NCBI GenBank assembly: GCA_005805505.1 | Contig: SYMJ01000241.1 | Location: 1-40,786, forward strand | Direction of reading: 5' to 3' | Source of the DNA: Verrucomicrobiales bacterium | Lineage (GTDB): Bacteria; Verrucomicrobiota; Verrucomicrobiia; Limisphaerales; UBA9464 | DNA: 40,786 bases | Shown here: positions 7,669 to 16,845 of the stretch, piece after piece | Layout of the letters: the number at the start of each line of letters is the position of its first letter | Numbering within the stretch: position 1 is the stretch's first letter | The notes under the pieces: generated by a model | The model's database searches: none | Seen by the model: the letters and a program-made list of their open reading frames with translations, nothing else | What the model was told of the DNA's origin: nothing | Made by a program: the position numbers and the translations under genes

Positions 7669-8439
7669 GTGTTTCGGCCGTGCATTGATTTGCGCAATGG
7701 GAAGGTGGTCCAGATCGTGGGGGGAACCCTCGACGATGCGGGCACCTCGACGCTCACTCGCTTCCAGTCGGAGCACCCGCCCTCCTGGTATGCGGAACTC
7801 TACCGGAAGGACGGCCTCACCGGCGGGCATGTCATCGCCTTGGGTCCGGGCAACGAGTCCGCCGCACGCGATGCCCTCGGCGCGTGGCCCGGCGGCCTGC
7901 AGTATGGCGGTGGCGTGAACCTCGACAACGCGTCGACCTGGCTGGAGGCCGGGGCCTCTCAGGTGATCGTCACCTCGTGGGTTTTCCGCGACGGACTCCT
8001 CGACCGCCAGCGCCTGGCCGACCTGGTTGACCGCGTGGGCAAGGAACGTCTGGTGCTCGACCTGAGCTGCCGCAAGCGCGACGGCCGCTATTGGGTGGTG
8101 ACCGACCGGTGGCAGCGATTCACCTCGCTGGAGGTCAACGAGGCGGTCTGCCACGACCTAGCCCAATCGTGTTCCGAGTTTCTCATCCATGCCGTCGATG
8201 TCGAAGGCCTGTGTCAGGGCATCGACCTTGGATTGGTCGAATCGCTCGCCCGTTGGTGCCCCATCCCGGCGACGTATGCCGGTGGGGCCAAGTCGATGGA
8301 CGACCTTAAAACGGTGGAACACGCAGGCGGCGGCCGGATTCACCTGACCATTGGATCCGCCTTAGACATCTTTGGCGGCTCCGGCGTGCGCTACACCGAC
8401 TGCGTCGAGTTCAACAAATCCAGCACCCACCCACACTAA
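7669..8439 (+). CDS. hisA: Phosphoribosylformimino-5-aminoimidazole carboxamide ribotide isomerase, eukaryotic (HIS6) type
   Basis: GTG start; FRPCIDLRNGKVVQIVGGTL and YGGGVNLDNASTWLEAGASQVIVTSWVF, matching the fungal/plant HIS6-like form rather than canonical bacterial HisA. Confidence 0.85.
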   Translation: MFRPCIDLRNGKVVQIVGGTLDDAGTSTLTRFQSEHPPSWYAELYRKDGLTGGHVIALGPGNESAARDALGAWPGGLQYGGGVNLDNASTWLEAGASQVIVTSWVFRDGLLDRQRLADLVDRVGKERLVLDLSCRKRDGRYWVVTDRWQRFTSLEVNEAVCHDLAQSCSEFLIHAVDVEGLCQGIDLGLVESLARWCPIPATYAGGAKSMDDLKTVEHAGGGRIHLTIGSALDIFGGSGVRYTDCVEFNKSSTHPH

Positions 8440-8444
8440 TCTCC

Positions 8445-8699
8445 ATGATCCCAAAACATGTTCGCCTTTTCATCAAGCCCGGTTGTCCCTGGTGCGACGA
8501 AGCCATCGAGTGGCTCGACGCCCGCAAGATCGGCTATGAAACGCTCGATGTGATCCGCGACGCGGCCGCCCGGGCGGAGATGCGCGAATTGACCGACCAG
8601 ACCAAAGCTCCCTCCATTGAGCTGGATGGCCATGTGCTGGCCGACTTCGGGGCCGATGAGCTGGAAGCGTGGATGGCTCAGTTGGGCTACGCGGTGTAA
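8445..8699 (+). CDS. Glutaredoxin-family protein
   Basis: 84 aa, VRLFIKPGCPWCDEAIEWLDARKIGYETLDV; CPWC active site. Confidence 0.9.
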   Translation: MIPKHVRLFIKPGCPWCDEAIEWLDARKIGYETLDVIRDAAARAEMRELTDQTKAPSIELDGHVLADFGADELEAWMAQLGYAV

Positions 8700-8765
8700 T
8701 CAGGCTCACGACGCGGAGGCGCCGCAGTGAGGCACGTCTCTTGGCCTATCCACGAACCACTCCGC

Positions 8766-11700
8766 TCACGGATTGGCCGCACCCGGCGATCCACCGATCC
8801 GAGTAGAGACCCTCCAGTCTCCGGGTTGATCGGAGTAAGCCTGAACGCTCCGAAGTTGCAGAGTGTACCCGCGGCCATCGGCTTCGACTGGCCAAGGGGC
8901 GGAATCGTCGTAGGCGAGCTTAAGCACCAGCGTGCCGTCAGCCGCGTGGATTCGCAGCGTGTCGCCGCCATTACCCAAGCCAAACCCAAACTCGCCCAGC
9001 GGCTTGGGCCCGAGCGGAAACGTCCGCTGAAACCGGAGACTGTCCTGACAGAACACGGCGTATCCGCCGGCAGGAATCACTCCACTAGAAACCACACTCA
9101 CGTGAGTATCGGTGACATCGCGCAGAAGCCATCCGGTGAGATCCACGGCCTCGGTCCCCGGATTGTGCAACTCAAACCAATCGCCCGAATCGGCGGCGGC
9201 CGACGGATTGTATTGAATCTCACTCAAGATCAACGGAGGCCGAGCCGGAGCCACCGGAGAATAGGCCTCCAGACGCACGGTCAGCGTGTTGGTTCCTGTT
9301 GAGGGATTAAATTGCCAGCGCGGCCCCGTCACATCGACGCCCCAACCGCTCCAACCGACGACACGAAATCCCGGTGCGGGAATTACCGTGGCCACCACGG
9401 GCGCGTCCCGAAAAAAGGTTCCCACCCAGGGAGGCGGCGCGGCCACCGAGCGATTCAACCTCACCTGCCCCGCCCCGGCCGGCGAAACGACCGCCTGCAG
9501 TTGCGCCAACCCCTGCTTCAAGCCGAAGTGATCGAGGCAATCTTGCCGGAGCTTGGCGGGGCGTCGGCGAGCGAAGTCGCTCAAGGAATCGAGGTTCTTT
9601 TCCCAGGTCGCTGCCGTGAAGGGTTCGTACTCCAATTGGTAAGGCTTGCCGTAACCGCGCTTCTGCAACTCGGCGAAGCTCCAGCGTTGGAGATGCCGCG
9701 GAATTTCGGGCCGGATCACCGCGGCCATGGAACGGATCGTCGCCTCCACCCGCTCTTCACGAAAAGGCCCGTTCAGAAAGTCCGCACAGCGCTGGATAAA
9801 GCGGGTCCGCACCCCGGGGTTGGTCAGCAACCGGCGGAGCATCAAGGTGCGCCCACCTTCATTAGGCCAACCGGTGCCTGAGCCGGTGCTGGCAGTCGAG
9901 AAGGCAAAGATATTGTCATAGTTCCCGTAATCGCGGGCCATGGCCGGCACGTAGACCTCGGGCCTCCACAAATTGAAGCCGTAGTCCTGATCGTAGACGA
10001 TCCATCGGAACCGCCCGTTCGGAACCCGGGGGCGCCAGCACTTGATGTTGCCGATGTCGAAGTTCTGGAAGTAGACCAGCGAGGCTTGGTAATCGAGGAA
10101 GTTGTCCAAATCGAGGTACCGGTCGAGGAGCGTTTGGAGATTAGTTTGGATCGTCAGGTCCTTCGAGGACACGAACGAGCGCATCGCCGTGTAAGTCTGG
10201 CTGTCACCGGCAATCACCGCGCCGTAGCCCTCGATCAGGTCGAGCCCACCGCGGGGCACCTCATGGTTCCCGATGATGTGATGCTCATTCAGCTTCTCTC
10301 GCAGGTTGTGAATCCCCCAGTAGTCGCCATTGAGGTACACCACGGTTGGCCGGTAGGCCTGGGTGTCGAGGCCGGTGTCCGCGATCAGGCGCTCCATCAT
10401 CGCGTCGCGCATGAGCGTGAACTGGCCGTTCACGAAGTAACTGCCATACGAAGTCACCGGCCCGAATTGGGTGATGGGCGACCGCACCGCCGTCTGGTGG
10501 GTGCTCTGGTTGTCGTTGCCGGAATTGCGCAGCACCAAAGCCTCGAACTGCTCCATCGGTCGGTCCGGAAAGAAGCGGTACGCCAAGTTGCCATCCCCGT
10601 ACTTGGCCCGTGCCGAAAGCGCGTAGGACTTCTGCGGATAACCCCGCGAACCCCATCCGCCATACACCGACATCCCCACCTTTTGACGAACCTTGGACTG
10701 GCGGTCGGTGTCGAAGAATTCGAAACCCACCTCGATCTCCCGATCCTTCCAGGCGTTGGACCCCGAGTACGGATAACTCTGGAGCACCTGCCCGCTGGTG
10801 CTGAGCACACCCGTGCCCATGCCAATGAGATAGCCGTTCTTGAAGTCGAAGTTCGAGGCCGCCGCCGCCAGCGAGATAACGGGCAGATCGTGGGAAACCC
10901 CGAAAAAATAACTTCGCAGCGACTCCGCACTGGAACGCGCCTCCAAATAAGCCTTAGCCCGAACCACCTGAGAGCGTTGGATGCGCAGCGGACCTGTCCA
11001 CGTCGGCGAGACAACCGTGACGGGGTCGCCATTGGTCGTGTAGCGGATCAGGGCATTGGTCGGTGAGGCTTGCAAATTGAGCACCACCTCGGCCCCCGCA
11101 GCGTAGAAACCCGAATCTACCGAGAACACGGGCGGCGGCACCGGAGGCCCCAGCGAAACAACCCCATTGGCAGCACCGGGTGTCGCCTGCGACTTGGAAT
11201 ACACCGTCCACTCCCCAGCTTCTGGATTGGGAGGTCGGCCCAGCGACTCATTGGGGCCCAATCGAGGCACCACCACCTGGTCCACGACCCGCCCCTCGGC
11301 ATCGCTCAACGTCAGGGTCTCGCCGGCGGCATCGAGGCGGAAATCGGTGTGCAATTCGTTGCCGGGGCCGATGCGATCGAGATCTGAAGCATAGACCACG
11401 AGGGATTGCCCGGGCTGGATCCACCGCTCTGGGAATCGCCATCGCCCCGGCTTCAGCGGGTCCTCTGAGAGGGCGAATCTCGCCAGCGCAATGGCTCGGT
11501 CCTGCGGATTGGAAATCTCAATCCAATCCCAGAAGGCCCCAGCGGCATCGGGAAACACCGCGGCGTTGTCGCTCATCACCTCGGTGATCTGAAGCAACCC
11601 GGCGGCAGAACCTTCGGTCAGGATGCGGTAGAAGAGGAGCGTTGTTCCGGCAGGTTCAGGAATGCGCACCTGGAAGCGACCCAGTGCCGACTCGTTCACC

Positions 11701-11939
11701 GTGGCCGTGGAGTCCAACGACCACACCATCGGGGTTTGCCACCCGGCGGCGACTTGCACCCGATAGTCCTTCGGGTCATCGGAATTGGCCGTGAACTCGA
11801 AAACGAACCCTTTGCCAGCGGAACTCTGAATCGACTCGCGCAGGATGAGCGGCGCGAGGGGCTGCGCCAGTAACCACACGGGAAACACAGCGGACAGCAA
11901 AGCCACCCACCAGTGCTTCCCGTGTGAGAAAATTTTCAC
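8766..11939 (-). CDS. Secreted lamin-tail-domain / CotH-kinase-family protein
   Basis: About 1057 aa from the likely GTG start (VKIFSHGKHWW...); two LTD-like domains (LLQITEVMSDN..., LILSEIQYNPSAA...), CotH-like core (KSYALSARAKYGDGNLAYRFFPD...; IVYDQDYGFN). GTGA overlap with the upstream TPR gene stop. Confidence 0.85.
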   Translation of the reverse strand: MKIFSHGKHWWVALLSAVFPVWLLAQPLAPLILRESIQSSAGKGFVFEFTANSDDPKDYRVQVAAGWQTPMVWSLDSTATVNESALGRFQVRIPEPAGTTLLFYRILTEGSAAGLLQITEVMSDNAAVFPDAAGAFWDWIEISNPQDRAIALARFALSEDPLKPGRWRFPERWIQPGQSLVVYASDLDRIGPGNELHTDFRLDAAGETLTLSDAEGRVVDQVVVPRLGPNESLGRPPNPEAGEWTVYSKSQATPGAANGVVSLGPPVPPPVFSVDSGFYAAGAEVVLNLQASPTNALIRYTTNGDPVTVVSPTWTGPLRIQRSQVVRAKAYLEARSSAESLRSYFFGVSHDLPVISLAAAASNFDFKNGYLIGMGTGVLSTSGQVLQSYPYSGSNAWKDREIEVGFEFFDTDRQSKVRQKVGMSVYGGWGSRGYPQKSYALSARAKYGDGNLAYRFFPDRPMEQFEALVLRNSGNDNQSTHQTAVRSPITQFGPVTSYGSYFVNGQFTLMRDAMMERLIADTGLDTQAYRPTVVYLNGDYWGIHNLREKLNEHHIIGNHEVPRGGLDLIEGYGAVIAGDSQTYTAMRSFVSSKDLTIQTNLQTLLDRYLDLDNFLDYQASLVYFQNFDIGNIKCWRPRVPNGRFRWIVYDQDYGFNLWRPEVYVPAMARDYGNYDNIFAFSTASTGSGTGWPNEGGRTLMLRRLLTNPGVRTRFIQRCADFLNGPFREERVEATIRSMAAVIRPEIPRHLQRWSFAELQKRGYGKPYQLEYEPFTAATWEKNLDSLSDFARRRPAKLRQDCLDHFGLKQGLAQLQAVVSPAGAGQVRLNRSVAAPPPWVGTFFRDAPVVATVIPAPGFRVVGWSGWGVDVTGPRWQFNPSTGTNTLTVRLEAYSPVAPARPPLILSEIQYNPSAAADSGDWFELHNPGTEAVDLTGWLLRDVTDTHVSVVSSGVIPAGGYAVFCQDSLRFQRTFPLGPKPLGEFGFGLGNGGDTLRIHAADGTLVLKLAYDDSAPWPVEADGRGYTLQLRSVQAYSDQPGDWRVSTRIGGSPGAANP

Positions 11940-12709
11940 AACCGGCTCTCCAGTTTTCGGGCGCGGCGAATCCACACTGCATTGCGAGATTTCTCGAAGG
12001 CCGGGGAATGGTTCTGGTCGGCCAGCACTTCATCGATCTCGGCTTGGGCCTCATCGACCATCCCTCGCGAGGCGAGCAACTCGGCATACTGGACGCGGGC
12101 CCTGGGATAGCTGTTGTTTTCGAGCACGCGCTTCCAATTCAGGAGAGCGGCGTCCACTTCGCCGAGGGCCGTCTGGGTCTCAGCCAAGGCCATGAGTGTG
12201 TAGCCAAAATCGTGTCGCGGGTCGGACTTCAGAATCTTCTCCAAGAGGGGCTTGGCCTCGGCGGCTTTGCCTTGTCGTAGGAGGCACTGCCCCAAATGGC
12301 TAACGGTGTCGTCATCCTCCGGATCCCGCTCCAAAGCCCGCCGGTAGGAGGCCTCTGCCTTGGTCAGTTTGCCCTGCGAAAAATAAAGATCGGCTAAATC
12401 TGAATGATCGCGGGCCTTGTCGAGGTGATGAATGCGGCTCTCCAGTTCCTTAATCCGGCGGCGATCGGCCGCACCCGGCAATTCGAAGCCTCGGAGTCCC
12501 ATTCCGCCGCTGGCTGATGCCTGCGCCCGATACACCATGAAGTAATAAAACACCGCGCTGAAGACGCTGAAGAAGAGGATACACGCCGCCCAGATCCACT
12601 CTTCGCGGCGCAAGGCATCCACCATCATCCAAAGCTGAAAAGCAGCCCCGATCAGCAGGAGAGGGTTCTCCAGGGACAACTGCATCAAATCGTTAATCAA
12701 GCCGATCAT
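11936..12709 (-). CDS. Membrane-anchored TPR protein
   Basis: Likely start MIGLINDLMQL; N-terminal TM segments (WIWAACILFFSVFSAVFYYFMVY) then TPR repeats. Confidence 0.8.
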   Translation of the reverse strand: MIGLINDLMQLSLENPLLLIGAAFQLWMMVDALRREEWIWAACILFFSVFSAVFYYFMVYRAQASASGGMGLRGFELPGAADRRRIKELESRIHHLDKARDHSDLADLYFSQGKLTKAEASYRRALERDPEDDDTVSHLGQCLLRQGKAAEAKPLLEKILKSDPRHDFGYTLMALAETQTALGEVDAALLNWKRVLENNSYPRARVQYAELLASRGMVDEAQAEIDEVLADQNHSPAFEKSRNAVWIRRARKLESRL

Positions 12710-13053
12710 CGCCTTAAGACTAAGCCGGAACGATTCCGTTGGGAAGAAAGGGACCGCGCCGCGGATTCTTTCGCAAGACGAGGCGAGAGCGAAGGCACGG
12801 GCCATACTGAGGTTTGCGCTTAAGGCCCGTAACGAGCGAACAACGACGCTCTTGCAGAAGGAGACGCAGCCAGCACAACCGATTTAATGGAATTGTTCCC
12901 GCTAATCCCTACTCCAAAAAAATAAAATACTCGGAATGAAAACCCAGGCGCTCTGGTAGCGAAGGCGTCGGGGCCATCCCGGTCCTGTTCCAGTCGTCCG
13001 GCGATTTTCCCGCCGCTGTAATCCATTGAGATCGAGTCCAGTTTTACCGTTTC

Positions 13054-13959
13054 ATGCCTCTCATGACATCCGCCACCGTGCGCATTCCGGGGACGACCGC
13101 CAATTTGGGCTCGGGCTTCGATACTCTGGGACTGGCCGTCGCGCTCTACAACCGGGCCACGGTCCGCCGCCGGGACGACCGACGTGTCGAGATCACTTCC
13201 CCCATCGCCGAGGATGCGCGGGCCGGAGCCCTCGCCATGCTGGAGGAGGCCGCTGCTGCGTTCTTCAAAAAGACTCGCTCCCAACGCTTCGGAGTGGATC
13301 TTCACCTGGCCGGCGACGTGCCGATCGCGCGGGGGCTCGGATCTAGCGTCACCGCCCGACTCGGCTGCGTGGCCGGACTCAACGCCCTAGCAGGCAGCCC
13401 GCTAGATCGACAAGGATTGCTAGAAGTCGTGGCGGCTCTGGAAGGCCATCCCGACAACGCGGCTCCGGCGGTCTTTGGTGGATTCACGGCCGCAGGATTT
13501 GTCGGTTCTGAGGTCCGATGCATTCGGGTACCACTCCCGAGTCGGATCCGCTTGGTGACCCTGATTCCGCACTTCGAGGTCAGCACGCCGGAGGCTCGGA
13601 AGCGAGTGCCGCAGACCTTTTCCAAGGCCGATACGATTCATATTCTCAACCGAGCTTCCCTGGTCACCGCCGCATTCGCCACGGGCCGACTGGAGAGCCT
13701 TCGAGGCTGCTTCGATGACCGCATCCACCAACCCTATCGGGCTGCGCTCATTCCAGGCATGGACGCCATTCTGGCGGCCGGCGTGAAAGCCGGAGCCATC
13801 GGTGGCTGGCTCAGCGGCAGCGGCTCCACCTTGATGTGCTTGGCCTTGGACAACCCCGAAGCCATCGCAGCGGCCATGCAGCGAAAAATGCCCAAGGCCG
13901 CCGTCCACATTCTCAAGCCCGACAACGCGGGCCTGAAGGTGAGCCTCAAAAAAGGCTGA
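13054..13959 (+). CDS. thrB: Homoserine kinase
   Basis: GHMP kinase motif PIARGLGSSVTARLG, N-terminal VRIPGTTANLGSGFDTLGLAV, C-terminal GAIGGWLSGSGSTL. Confidence 0.93.
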   Translation: MPLMTSATVRIPGTTANLGSGFDTLGLAVALYNRATVRRRDDRRVEITSPIAEDARAGALAMLEEAAAAFFKKTRSQRFGVDLHLAGDVPIARGLGSSVTARLGCVAGLNALAGSPLDRQGLLEVVAALEGHPDNAAPAVFGGFTAAGFVGSEVRCIRVPLPSRIRLVTLIPHFEVSTPEARKRVPQTFSKADTIHILNRASLVTAAFATGRLESLRGCFDDRIHQPYRAALIPGMDAILAAGVKAGAIGGWLSGSGSTLMCLALDNPEAIAAAMQRKMPKAAVHILKPDNAGLKVSLKKG

Positions 13960-13969
13960 ATTTTCAGCC
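13948..13969 (-). terminator. Rho-independent terminator of the glutamine synthetase operon, overlapping the thrB stop codon
   Basis: Minus strand: GGCTGAA-AA-TTCAGCC (13969-13954) followed by TTTTTT (13953-13948). Confidence 0.75.
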
Positions 13970-13992
13970 CGTCCAAGGAGCCGATCTGAAAC

Positions 13993-15339
13993 TCAGATTT
14001 GCTCGAAGTAGCGCTGCTTTTCCCAGTCGGTCACCGCGTTGCTAAAAGCCTGATGTTCGAGGCGGGCGTGGTGCACTGAAAAGTCGACAACCCCGTCGCC
14101 GAAGGCCTCGCGGGCCAGGCGCGACCCGTTGAAGAGGTCGGCAGCCTCGATCAGACTCGAGGGCAGGCGCGGCAACTTCGGATCGATATAGGCATTGCCG
14201 GAATACGGCTCACCGCAGTCGAGCCCCTCATCGATGCCCGCCAACCCCGCCGCAATCATGGCCGCAAAAGCCAGGTATGGATTGGCATCAGCCCCGGGCA
14301 TGCGGTTCTCCGGGCGGTAACCATTACCCTGCCCCACCACGCGGAACCCGGTGGTCCGGTTGTCCTGGGCCCAAGCCATGCGGGTCGGAGCCCAGCTCCC
14401 GGCCTGATAGCGTTTGTAGCTGTTAATCGTCGGACCGTAGAACAGGCACAACTCAGGAGAATATTTCAGCAACCCGCCCAAGAATTGCCGGAACATCGTG
14501 GAACCCGTCTTGGCCTTCGGATCCCAGAACAAGTTGCGGCCGGCCTTCCACAGGCTCATGTGAATATGACAGGAGTTCCCCGCCTCGGTCGGTGCCACCT
14601 TGGCCATAAAGCTCACCGACTTGCCGTGCTGTCCGGCGATCTCTTTGACCCCCTGCTTAAAGACGACATGTCGATCGGCCATCTCCATGGCCTCGCCGTA
14701 GGTGAAATTAATCTCATGCTGACCCCGGCTCCACTCGCCCTTGCTGCTCTCGATCGGCACACCCGCGGCCGTGAGTCCGTTGCGGATGGCCCGCATCAGC
14801 GGCTCATCGCGGCCGGGCTGCATCAAGTGGTAATCGATGCGGTAATCGCTCGAAGGTTTGAGATTCCGATAACCGGCTTCGAAGGCAGCACCGTAAGTCT
14901 GCTCATAGAGATAAAACTCCAACTCGCTGGCGCAGAAGCAGGTGAGCCCGCGTTCCTTGAGCCGATCCAACTGGCGGCGCAACACCGAGCGCGGAGCTTC
15001 GGCCACCGGCGACCCGTTGGCGTGGCGGAAGTCGCAAAGGACCAACGCCGAACCCGGAAGCCAGGGCATCAGCCGGAACGTGGCCGTATCGGGCAGCATC
15101 TCAAAATCACCGAAACCCGAATCCCAATTGGCGACGGCAAACCCATCCAGCGGATCCATGTCGAGGTTGACCGTGAGCAAGTAGCTACAGCCATGGGTCC
15201 CATGGGACACCACTGACTCCAGAAAATGGCCTGCATGGAAACGCTTGCCCACGAGTCGGCCAAACGGATCGGGGATGGCCACGAGGACCGTGTCGACGGC
15301 ACCCGACTTAACCTGGGCCTTGAGCTGTTGGAGAGTCAT
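13993..15339 (-). CDS. Glutamine synthetase family protein (PuuA/GlnA4-like gamma-glutamyl-amine ligase)
   Basis: Start MTLQQLKAQVKSG; SMAKVAPTEAGNSCHIHMSL-type motif (SFMAKVAPTEAGNSCHIHMSLW), NRTTGFRVVGQG, ENRMPGADANPYLAFAA; sits in a catabolic-looking operon. Confidence 0.87.
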   Translation of the reverse strand: MTLQQLKAQVKSGAVDTVLVAIPDPFGRLVGKRFHAGHFLESVVSHGTHGCSYLLTVNLDMDPLDGFAVANWDSGFGDFEMLPDTATFRLMPWLPGSALVLCDFRHANGSPVAEAPRSVLRRQLDRLKERGLTCFCASELEFYLYEQTYGAAFEAGYRNLKPSSDYRIDYHLMQPGRDEPLMRAIRNGLTAAGVPIESSKGEWSRGQHEINFTYGEAMEMADRHVVFKQGVKEIAGQHGKSVSFMAKVAPTEAGNSCHIHMSLWKAGRNLFWDPKAKTGSTMFRQFLGGLLKYSPELCLFYGPTINSYKRYQAGSWAPTRMAWAQDNRTTGFRVVGQGNGYRPENRMPGADANPYLAFAAMIAAGLAGIDEGLDCGEPYSGNAYIDPKLPRLPSSLIEAADLFNGSRLAREAFGDGVVDFSVHHARLEHQAFSNAVTDWEKQRYFEQI

Positions 15340-15367
15340 ACTGAGATGGAGTGGGAAGAGATGCTGG

Positions 15368-16795
15368 TTATTCGGCCACGTACACGTTCTTAACCTCTGA
15401 GTAGCCTTCCATCGCAGCCATGCCGAGGTCGCGGCCCAGCCCGCTCTGCTTGAAGCCTCCGAACGGAGCCTCCACATGAACGCTGCTGTGACTGTTGATA
15501 GAGAGCACGCCACTCTGAATCGCTCGGGTCACCCGAAATGCGCGAGAGAGATTGTTTGTCCAGACCGAGCCGCTCAGGCCATACGGCGATGCGTTCACGT
15601 CGCGCAGCATTGCCGCCTCGTCATCAAACGGAACCACCGCTGCAACCGGGCCGAAAATCTCCTCGCGCCAGCAGCGGTCTTCGGGAGCGACACCCGTGAG
15701 GATCGTGGGCTCCAGATAGAAGCCCGCCGAGGGCAAGCGCCCTCCCCCGCACACCACCGTGCTGCCGCACCGTCGCGCGTCTGCAAGATAGTCTTCGACC
15801 ACCTGCCGCTGCGCGGAGGAGACCAAAGGGCCCAGTTGGGTTGCCTCATTCAAAGGATCGCCCACGATGAGCTTGCGGGTGGCCGCCGCGAATCGTTCCA
15901 CGAATTGTTCGTACACCGGGCGTTCGACATAGACCCGGCTTCGGGCGCAGCAGTCTTGGCCCGTGTTAGCGAAGACGGACATCGGTGCGGCATCGGCCGC
16001 CTTCTCCCAGTCGGCATCAGCGAAGATAATGTTGGGTGATTTACCCCCCAATTCGAGCGAGATCCGAGTCAGGTTCCGCGCGGCCAGCTCCATGATCCGG
16101 CGCCCCACCTCGGTGGAACCGGTGAAGGACACCTTACGGACCAGCGGGTGAGTCACCAACGCGTCACCCAGAGTTCCGCCAGGACCGGTGATTACCTGCA
16201 GAACGCCCGCGGGCAGTCCGGCCGCGTGGGCCAGTTCTCCCAATTTCAGCGCGGTGAGCGGCGAAATGGAGGCTGGTTTCAGCAACACGGCATTCCCGGC
16301 GGCCAGCGCCGGAGCTACCTTCCAGCAGGCGATGGCAAAGGGGAAATTCCACGGCACGATGGCTGAGATGACTCCCAGCGGTTGGCGCAGTGTGAAGTCG
16401 AGGCCTCCGCGGGCGACCGGAATGGTCTGACCGTAGAACCGGCTAATGCCTCCCGCGTAATATTCAAAAACCCGCGCCCCCAGAGCGACTTCATCTCGTG
16501 CATCGGCCAGTGGCTTGCCCACCTGCAGAACCTCTAGCCGAGCCAACTCCTCGGCATTTTCTCGGATCACAGCGGCGATCTTAAAAAGCACCGAGGCTCG
16601 CTTGCCCGGGGCCAAATCACGCCAACCACTCTCAAACGCCTGGTGGGCAGAGATCGCGGCTGCATCGACTTCCTTCACCGTGGCGGCATCGATTTCCGCG
16701 AATACTTCGGCCGTGGCAGGATTAATCAATCGCGTCTTCGGAGTGCCGTCGACCCCGATGTAGCGGCCGTCCAGAAACAATTGGTGAGGAATCAT
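15368..16795 (-). CDS. NAD(P)-dependent aldehyde dehydrogenase
   Basis: 475 aa; SFTGSTEVGRRIM, LELGGKSPNIIFADAD, FANTGQDCCARSRVYV with catalytic Cys, EIFGPVAAV. Confidence 0.93.
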   Translation of the reverse strand: MIPHQLFLDGRYIGVDGTPKTRLINPATAEVFAEIDAATVKEVDAAAISAHQAFESGWRDLAPGKRASVLFKIAAVIRENAEELARLEVLQVGKPLADARDEVALGARVFEYYAGGISRFYGQTIPVARGGLDFTLRQPLGVISAIVPWNFPFAIACWKVAPALAAGNAVLLKPASISPLTALKLGELAHAAGLPAGVLQVITGPGGTLGDALVTHPLVRKVSFTGSTEVGRRIMELAARNLTRISLELGGKSPNIIFADADWEKAADAAPMSVFANTGQDCCARSRVYVERPVYEQFVERFAAATRKLIVGDPLNEATQLGPLVSSAQRQVVEDYLADARRCGSTVVCGGGRLPSAGFYLEPTILTGVAPEDRCWREEIFGPVAAVVPFDDEAAMLRDVNASPYGLSGSVWTNNLSRAFRVTRAIQSGVLSINSHSSVHVEAPFGGFKQSGLGRDLGMAAMEGYSEVKNVYVAE

Positions 16796-16845
16796 GGGAG
16801 GAGTTGAGGAAAAGGATTGGGGAAGCAGGTATGGAGCGTCGTTTG

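Noticed and set aside
10086-11066. 326-aa plus-strand ORF
   Set aside because: Antisense to the CotH/LTD gene; no recognisable family and typical shadow-ORF composition.
12820-13305. 161-aa minus-strand ORF upstream of and overlapping thrB
   Set aside because: Mostly antisense to the thrB 5' end and intergenic sequence; no recognisable domain.
14485-15216. 243-aa plus-strand ORF
   Set aside because: Antisense to the glutamine synthetase gene; shadow ORF.
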